The position numbers were made by a program, and so were the translations under genes. From an uncultured Dehalococcoidia bacterium (GTDB lineage Bacteria; Chloroflexota; Dehalococcoidia; Lucifugimonadales; UBA3495): 64,000 nucleotides of DNA. The stretch is from assembly GCA_958296225.1 (NCBI GenBank), contig OY282456.1:3686523-3750522 (forward strand). Reading direction: 5' to 3'. The notes beneath the pieces were generated by a model that worked only from the letters and a program-made list of their open reading frames with translations, ran no database searches and was not told where the DNA came from. Positions 59,444 through 64,000 of the stretch are shown in pieces. How positions within the stretch are numbered: position 1 is the stretch's first letter; each line of letters begins with the position of its first letter.

Positions 59444-61150
59444 CTAGGCGCGTTCAATGCCCACCCCCTCAGCCGCCGGCTCTTCCAGCATCTCATGCAC
59501 CGACTCGCCGGCGGGAATCATCGGGTACACGAACTCGTCCTCTTTCACCACGAAATCCACTACCACCGGCCCCGGAGTCTCCATAGCCTCCTGTATCGCG
59601 CCGGATACCTCCTCCTGGCGCGTTACCCGGATGCCGCGAATGCCGTAAGCCTCGGCCAGCTTTACGAAATCGGGGTTGCCGCTGTAGATGGTGGCGAAGA
59701 AGTCCTTTTCGTAAAAGAAATCCTGCCACTGCCGCACCATACCCAGGGAGCCGTTGTTGAGGATGGCGTACTTCACCTCAATGTTGTTTTCCACGGCGGT
59801 GGCCAGTTCGCACAAGGTCATCTGGAATCCGCCGTCGCCGGCGATGGACCATACCGTTTTGTCGGGGCGGCCCACCTTGGCGCCCAGGGCCGCCGGCACC
59901 TCAAAGCCCATGGCCCCGCTGCCGCCGGACGTAATCAGCGAGTTGGGTTCCTTGTAGCCGTAATGCTGCGCCGCCCACATCTGATGCTGGCCCACGCCGG
60001 TAACGATGATGGCGTCGCCGCGGGTGGCGTCGGACAGTTCTTTGAGCACCTGCTGGGGCAGCAGCTCGTCGGACTTGCGGATGAACAGCGAGGGATGCGC
60101 GGCGCGCAGGTTGTCCGTTTCCTTAATCCAGTCCAGATGCACCGTCGCGTTGACCATGGGGATGAGGGCGCGCAGGCTGGCCTTAAGGTCGCCCAGCACC
60201 GGCGCGTCCACGACGACGTTCTTGTTGAACTCGGTGGGGTCAACGTCAATATGGATAATCTTCGCCCCCGGCGCAAAGTCGGTGAGCCGCCCGGTAACGC
60301 GGTCATCAAACCGCGCGCCCAGCGAGATTACCAGGTCGGAGCGGTCAATGGCCAGGCTGGCGTAGGCCATGCCGTGCATCCCCGGCATTCCCAGGTGCAG
60401 CACGTGGTCGGTGGGCAGCGCGCCGATGCCCAGCAGGGTGGTAATCACCGGAATCTGCGCCTTCTCGGCCAGCGCCCGCAGTTCATCCCACGCCCGCGAG
60501 ATGAGCACGCCATGGCCGGCCAGGATAACCGGACGTTCCGCTTCGTTAATCAGTTTGGCCGCGGCCAGCACCTGCCGGGGGGCGGGCTCTCCCGGCGGGT
60601 TGTAGCCTGGCAAGTCCAGCCCCTCCGGCCACTCAAATTCAATCTTCTCGCCGGCCAGAACGTCCTTCGGCACGTCAATCAGCACCGGGCCCGGCCGGCC
60701 CGTGCTGGCGATGTAGAAGGCTTCCTTGACCGCCGGCGCGATGTCCCGCACGTCCATCACCAGGTAGTTGTGCTTGGTAACGGGCAGCGTGATGCCGGTA
60801 ATGTCGGTTTCCTGAAAGGCGTCCCGGCCGATGGCGGCCCGCGGCACCTGTCCGGTGATGCAAACGATGGGCACCGAGTCCATCTGCGCCGATGCCAAAC
60901 CCGTCACCAGATTGGTAGCTCCGGGGCCGGAGGTAGCCGAGCACACGCCCACCTTGCCGGTAGCCCGCGCGTAACCGTCGGCGGCCATGGCGGCAGCCTG
61001 CTCGTGTCGTACCAGGATGTGGCGCAAACCGGGATAGCCGGACAGCGCGCCGTAGAAAGGCAGTACCGCGCCGCCGGGCAGCCCGAAAATCGTGTCCACA
61101 CCTTCGCGGAGAAGGCTCTCGCAAATGATTTGCGCGCCGGTCATTTCCAT
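59444..61150 (-). CDS. ilvB: Acetolactate synthase large subunit, copy 2 (operon copy)
   Basis: A 568-residue ThDP/FAD enzyme. LPGGAVLPFYGAL, the catalytic Glu in VRHEQAAAMAADGYAR (about 49), TSGPGATNLVTGLASAQMDS and the ThDP-binding GDGGFQMTLCELATAV to NNGSLGMVRQWQ are present. ATG 61150 follows CAGGAG by 9 bases; longer frames enter the T-box terminator. It is the first gene of the ilvB-ilvN-ilvC-leuA operon and a paralogue of the gene at 41463, which lacks an adjacent small subunit. Confidence 0.94.
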   Translation of the reverse strand: MEMTGAQIICESLLREGVDTIFGLPGGAVLPFYGALSGYPGLRHILVRHEQAAAMAADGYARATGKVGVCSATSGPGATNLVTGLASAQMDSVPIVCITGQVPRAAIGRDAFQETDITGITLPVTKHNYLVMDVRDIAPAVKEAFYIASTGRPGPVLIDVPKDVLAGEKIEFEWPEGLDLPGYNPPGEPAPRQVLAAAKLINEAERPVILAGHGVLISRAWDELRALAEKAQIPVITTLLGIGALPTDHVLHLGMPGMHGMAYASLAIDRSDLVISLGARFDDRVTGRLTDFAPGAKIIHIDVDPTEFNKNVVVDAPVLGDLKASLRALIPMVNATVHLDWIKETDNLRAAHPSLFIRKSDELLPQQVLKELSDATRGDAIIVTGVGQHQMWAAQHYGYKEPNSLITSGGSGAMGFEVPAALGAKVGRPDKTVWSIAGDGGFQMTLCELATAVENNIEVKYAILNNGSLGMVRQWQDFFYEKDFFATIYSGNPDFVKLAEAYGIRGIRVTRQEEVSGAIQEAMETPGPVVVDFVVKEDEFVYPMIPAGESVHEMLEEPAAEGVGIERA

Positions 61151-61198
61151 ACTTCGGCTACTCCTGCTGTTTTGCTGCAATCCGGTGGCGTCAGGGCA

Positions 61199-61467
61199 TA
61201 AAAAACCCCGACCCCGAAGGGACGGGCTTAATTCCCGCGGTACCACCCTTCTTTTCCGCGACCAAGTCCTCCCAATTCAGGACGGCGCGCGAAACACTTT
61301 GTACACAGCCGCTATCGGGGCCGAGCCGCCCGCCCTACGCACGCTGGGTCGTTTCAGGAAGGACGCTCCGGGGCGAGTTCGGAGATTCCGGCCACCGACT
61401 TGCACCAACCGCCGGCTCTCTAACAGGCCATCCACCCCTACTACTCCCCATCACTGCGATATTACTG
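61199..61467 (-). promoter_or_regulatory. T-box leader of ilvB-ilvN-ilvC-leuA operon, probable leucine specifier
   Basis: On the minus strand the T-box AAGGGTGGTACCGCGGG (61250-61234) is followed by a CCCGTCCC-TTCG-GGGTCGGG terminator and six T (61205-61200). Stem I has AGAGAGCCGG. The specifier bulge is GGGG-AGTAGTA-GGGG opposite CTCC-GAACTCG-CCCC. The triplet after GAA is CTC, a leucine codon. Confidence 0.92.
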
Positions 61468-61473
61468 CTGAAT

Positions 61474-61502
61474 ATCCTACCACCGGCTCCCGGCAGTGTC
61501 AA
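61474..61502 (-). promoter_or_regulatory. Promoter of the ilv-leu operon
   Basis: TTGACA (61502-61497), a 17-base spacer and TAGGAT (61479-61474) on the minus strand start transcription near 61467, directly before Stem I of the T-box. Confidence 0.65.
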
Positions 61503-61519
61503 CGAACTGTACCCGTTGG

Positions 61520-61640
61520 GTAGCGTTCCGTTTCAGGTGGTTTGAGGCGCGATACCGTCGTTTTGACGGCGGGCATAGGCACGACTCATGAGGTCGCCCC
61601 TACCGTTCCGAATGTTAAACCACCTAAATTGCAACGCTAC
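61520..61640. mobile_element. MITE-like element, copy 3, with target duplication
   Basis: About 121 bp. Ends are GTAGCGTTCCGTTTCAGGTG and CCACCTAAATTGCAACGCTA as imperfect inverted repeats. The interior matches the 14844-14965 copy closely. TACCCGTTGGGT occurs on both sides (from 61510 and from 61642), so a 10-12 bp target duplication is visible. Confidence 0.75.
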
Positions 61641-61799
61641 CTACCCGTTGGGTCAGGGCTATCGCATATGGATTTTGGTGAGTTGGGACAGGATGTTAAT
61701 CAGGATGGCAATAAGGAAGTTGTTGTCCCGGGCTAGGTCGGCGTCTGACGGGGCAGGTGGCATAATGTTGGGACAGGATGTTGATAAGAAGTTGTTGTC

Positions 61800-62681
61800 C
61801 CAGCCGGCCCGTTTCAGGTTGCCGCGCCATGCCCCTTCCGATTGCGCGCCTGGTCTTCGTTGCCGGTCGCGTCCAGTACCAATGCCGCCGGTTTTCAATT
61901 CCCCAATGTCCCCGCACGACGTGATGGCGCTGCTCCGGCGGGAAGCCCCGGCGCAGCAGTGCAGCAGGTAGTAGCAGGTTTCCGTACTGACCGCGCCCGG
62001 CGCCGGGGGCGCCGAGTCATCGGCAAAGAGACTCGGCCAGCGGACGGCCGACGCCTGGCCGCTGGCCGGCAATCCCGGCCAGTGATGCCGCTCCGGCCGT
62101 CAGGCGACGTCGCTGCTGACGCTGGCGCTGCGGGTTGCAATACGTCCGTGTCCCTTATTGACCTGGGTGGCCTGAGCCATCGGCGCGGCCGGTTCGTCCA
62201 GGAACAACGGCACGTCGTCCCGCAGCGTGCCCGCATTGCTTTGCCAGGCCAGCGCGTAGTCCCCATCCGGCGCCGCCACCTGCTGGGCCATCCGCCGCTG
62301 GCAAGGCTGGCGTCGGCGGCCCACGCGCTGACCGGATGCCGCGGCGAGCGCCCGGCGGCGCGGTCGTAAGAGCGGCGCAGTATCTTGCCGTCCACTGACT
62401 GCGATGAAACCCCCAATGCCCTCCGCAAACTGCCGCCTGAACCGCAGCATCCCCGGCGCCCGGGAAAAGGTGTCGTGGCGGGGTACGCCGTTTTCCAATT
62501 TCAGAAAGGATTGCAGAAAATCCCGCCTGGCCTGGCCCAGGAGCGCCAGGCCGGCGCCGGTCTGGCCGCCACCGGGCACGGTGCCTAAGGCGATGACCAA
62601 AATGTCATGGCGCGAATGGCGGCGGGCATTGCTGGCCTGCGGGTCCTCCAAGTCGGTAAATACGTCAGCCAATTCAGGCAT
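61800..62681 (-). pseudogene. Degenerate ISAs1-family transposase
   Basis: The 5' part (from 62681) reads FTDLEDPQASNARRHSRHDI, LKLENGVPRHDTFSRAPG and GDYALAWQSNAGTLRDDVPL, ending VNKGHGRIATRSASV, all landmarks of ISAs1 DDE transposases. The middle is compressed by a deletion, and VDGKILRRSYDRAAGR is in another frame. The C-terminus VRGHWGIENRRHW lies in a further frame near 61900. At least two frameshifts and a deletion make it nonfunctional. It is transcribed away from the ncRNA copy whose promoter begins 90 bp from its start. Confidence 0.82.
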
Positions 62682-62770
62682 CGCGCCAGCTCCACGCCGC
62701 CTTTGCCCACATCATACCGAACGCCGCAACTTTTCATCTGCGATAGCCCTGACCACAAGTGTCAACCCCC

Positions 62771-62800
62771 TTGCATCTGCCAGAACTCCCGTGCTATCAT
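62771..62800 (+). promoter_or_regulatory. Sigma70-like promoter of ncRNA copy A
   Basis: TTGCAT (62771-62776), an 18-base spacer and TATCAT (62795-62800), the same arrangement as copy B. The upstream GTCAACCCCC is shared with the GACAACCCCC before copy C. Confidence 0.6.
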
Positions 62801-62806
62801 AGCCGT

Positions 62807-63113
62807 GTCAGGCGAAAAGCAAAACCCCGACCGGGTTTCAGGTAATCACGGCCAACCCCATCAGTATCCAAGTCGCACCGGCTATCGCAGGAGACTGCCG
62901 CCGACCGCTTTAACCGGCGTAGTCCCTCGGCCACGGCGTCCGCCACAGCGCCCCATGCTCCGGGCATGGAAAATCCGAGCTAAAAACCCCGCGCCAACCT
63001 CCGGCCGTAGGGCTGATAATCCCTGAAACCCGGTCCACCGCAAATCAATCGCCCGACCAAATCCCCAACGCACGGAGCCAAAGGAGCCGCCTATGCCAAC
63101 CTAGCCCAACCGT
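62807..63113 (+). ncRNA. Candidate structured RNA, copy A
   Basis: Arms GACCGGGTTTCAGG (62829-62842) and CCTGAAACCCGGTC (63022-63035) pair perfectly over 14 bp across about 180 nt. Inside are a CCATGC-TCCGG-GCATGG hairpin (62953-62969) and the conserved CCGGCCGTAGGGCTGATAAT just before the 3' arm. After the arm, CAAAGGAGCCGCCTATGCC is shared with copies B and C. No reading frame is conserved between the copies. The ends are estimates from the promoter and the limit of similarity. Confidence 0.62.
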
Positions 63114-63176
63114 CCCCAGTGGCAGCCTTTCGCCTGACTGCTGCCGCATCAAACGCTAACCCCACCTCCACCCATC

Positions 63177-63240
63177 AAGCGTAATCGGCAAAATCCTGTC
63201 TATCTTGTGCCTCCCTGTCAATTCGCAACTCTCGGCCGCG
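63177..63240. repeat. Dispersed repeat (AATCGGCAAAATCCTGTC core)
   Basis: AATCGGCAAAATCCTGTCTA, then TTGTGCCTCCCTGTCAATTC, matches the order of blocks at 6309-6372 and 41017-41062. It lies between ncRNA copy A and the Fur-family gene. Confidence 0.6.
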
Positions 63241-63323
63241 ACTTCGCAAAGGCCCAGCCTCCAGGCGTCTGACGGTTGCCGTGGCCCAAAAGTTGGTGTA
63301 GGATGCTTGGTAGAATGCTTATT

Positions 63324-63338
63324 TGATACGGAGTATCA
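63324..63338. promoter_or_regulatory. Fur/Zur-type operator at the regulator start
   Basis: TGATACGGAGTATCA is a perfect 6-3-6 palindrome ending 2 bases before ATG 63341. Its position suggests autoregulation by the encoded Fur-family protein. Related boxes occur after the gene. Confidence 0.7.
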
Positions 63339-63340
63339 TA

Positions 63341-63808
63341 ATGACCACCGCCAACGTCAGACACCGCGGCCACGACCACCCCCGCCCCCGCTCCGCCGCC
63401 GTGGTGGACGACATCGTCTCCCAGCTGGCCGAGCAGGGTCACCGCGACACTGAGCCGCGCCGGTTGGTCATCGGCGCCGCGGCCGCCCAGGGCCGCCCCT
63501 TCACTGCCGAAGAGCTGTGCGTCGCCCTCCCTTGCGTCGGCCGGGCCACCGTGTACCGCGGCCTCCGCCTGCTGGTGGAAACCGGCCAAATCTGCCGCGT
63601 CCTGCTGGAAGACCGCGAACTCCGCTACCAGCTCAGCCACCAGGGCCACCACCACCACCTGCTCTGCGCCGTCTGCGGCGCGTCCGCCGACCTGGTGGGC
63701 TGCGACGTAGAGGAACTGCTCCGGCAGGCCGCCGCCGCCGCCGGTTTCCGTATGAGCGGCCACTGGCTGGAAGTGTACGGGCGCTGCGCCGACTGCGTTA
63801 TCGCCTGA
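63341..63808 (+). CDS. Fur-family metal-responsive transcriptional regulator
   Basis: A 155-residue regulator. The winged helix includes FTAEELCVALPCVGRATVYR (about 55-75). The dimer domain has QGHHHHLLCAVCGASADL, with the HHHH metal site and the first CxxC, and the C-terminal CADC gives the second Cys pair for structural zinc. This layout fits Zur, Fur or Mur; the metal is not certain, though gene neighbours will decide. An HRGHDHPRPR tail at the N-terminus may bind metal. It starts at ATG 63341 inside its own operator region. Confidence 0.88.
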   Translation: MTTANVRHRGHDHPRPRSAAVVDDIVSQLAEQGHRDTEPRRLVIGAAAAQGRPFTAEELCVALPCVGRATVYRGLRLLVETGQICRVLLEDRELRYQLSHQGHHHHLLCAVCGASADLVGCDVEELLRQAAAAAGFRMSGHWLEVYGRCADCVIA

Positions 63809-63840
63809 GCCGCCGCCGCTTTTATTTTTTGCCGCATTAT

Positions 63841-63855
63841 TGATACTGCATATCA
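63841..63855. promoter_or_regulatory. Fur/Zur-type operator 2
   Basis: TGATACTGCATATCA matches the palindrome at 63324 with one mismatch and lies upstream of the last gene. Confidence 0.6.
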
Positions 63856-63870
63856 TTTATCCGATTTTAT

Positions 63871-63885
63871 TGATACCGGCAATCA
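63871..63885. promoter_or_regulatory. Fur/Zur-type operator 3
   Basis: TGATACCGGCAATCA is a weaker copy exactly 30 bp after operator 2, about three helical turns, before the start at 63910. Confidence 0.5.
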
Positions 63886-63909
63886 AAACCAGGCCACCGG
63901 AGCTAACCG

Positions 63910-64000
63910 ATGAACACCATTCCAGCCCATCGCGCCATCTTTGCCAACTTCCCCGCGCGGCGGCTGGCCGCGGTCAACGCCGCCCTGCTGCTGGCCGCCG
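63910..64000 (+). CDS. Start of a Fur-controlled gene (truncated by window end)
   Basis: ATG 63910 after CCGGAGC opens MNTIPAHRAIFANFPARRLA and then a hydrophobic stretch (AVNAALLLAA), probably a signal peptide or first membrane helix. Two Fur/Zur-type boxes precede it, so it probably belongs to a metal uptake system. The rest is outside the window. Confidence 0.6.
   Translation, partial: MNTIPAHRAIFANFPARRLAAVNAALLLAA

Noticed and set aside
62886..62902. B12-box-like GCAGGAGACTGCC in ncRNA copy A, suggesting a cobalamin riboswitch
   Set aside because: The motif is not conserved in copies B and C, the rest of the cobalamin aptamer core is absent, and no cobalamin gene follows.
62804..63035. 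ncRNA element as tmRNA, RNase P RNA or 6S RNA
   Set aside because: There is no tRNA-like domain with a CCA end, no recognised RNase P core, and three diverged copies in 50 kb do not fit these single-copy RNAs.

Overview
The window is 64 kb of high-GC bacterial DNA, densely coded on both strands. No rRNA or tRNA is present, so taxonomy is inferred from gene content only: LLM-class flavin oxidoreductases, carboxymuconolactone decarboxylase and MmgE/PrpD families, DUF433/DUF5615, Uma2 and PIN modules, T-box leaders on branched-chain amino acid genes, a probable selenoprotein and a GreA with a long N-terminal extension. Together these suggest a Chloroflexota bacterium, possibly of an environmental or host-associated lineage, with moderate confidence.

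Layout. 1-13.7 kb is a catabolic and hydrolytic region: DUF4926/enoyl-CoA hydratase, DinB, an iron-ADH/maleylacetate-reductase-like protein, an S9 peptidase, GlcG-like, an LLM oxidoreductase, carboxymuconolactone decarboxylase, alpha/beta hydrolase, HPP membrane protein, MmgE/PrpD and SDR. Two toxin-antitoxin-type clusters interrupt it. 13.7-16.8 kb is repeat-rich: a structured ncRNA candidate, MITEs and three tandem coiled-coil genes. 16.7-23.4 kb is one giant secreted repeat protein preceded by a C18 tract. 23.5-34 kb mixes a lipoprotein thioredoxin, an LLM oxidoreductase, a frameshifted coiled-coil gene, an aminotransferase, a DNA methyltransferase-HNH fusion, a locus with a partial argG duplication, and argG. 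34-41 kb holds housekeeping genes (tilS, tsaD, CorC-type protein, phosphatase). 41-43 kb is a T-box-controlled acetolactate synthase. 43.8-46.7 kb is a type IIG-like restriction-modification protein. 46.6-53 kb carries SAM methyltransferases, panD, a SprT-like protein, quinone oxidoreductase, greA and a peroxiredoxin with an in-frame UGA at its catalytic position. 53.1-55.9 kb holds another ncRNA-type repeat, an MBL-fold exonuclease and duplicated DUF433/DUF5615 modules. 55.9-61.5 kb is the T-box-ilvB-ilvN-ilvC-leuA operon on the minus strand. 61.5-63.2 kb holds a MITE, a degenerate ISAs1-type transposase and the third ncRNA copy. The window ends with a Fur-family regulator, metal-box palindromes and the start of another gene.

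How parts work together. The two acetolactate synthase genes have separate T-box leaders whose specifier loops read as Ile (AUC) and Leu (CUC), so uncharged tRNA-Ile and tRNA-Leu would control entry into branched-chain synthesis separately. The carboxymuconolactone decarboxylase and hydrolase pair, with the maleylacetate-reductase-like and GlcG-like genes, resembles aromatic ring-cleavage modules, but several of these enzymes lack canonical catalytic residues.

Most interesting signal. Three copies (14.5, 53.3 and 62.8 kb) of a roughly 300-nt element each start with a sigma70-like promoter and contain long complementary arms about 180 nt apart. Two copies share one arm sequence. The third has a different arm sequence that still pairs. 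This compensatory pattern supports a structured, transcribed RNA. The copies are bordered by the same terminal-repeat sequences found in nearby MITEs, and one lies divergently next to an ISAs1 transposase relic. Other strong observations are the probable selenocysteine peroxiredoxin and homopolymer tracts that could make surface-protein genes phase-variable.
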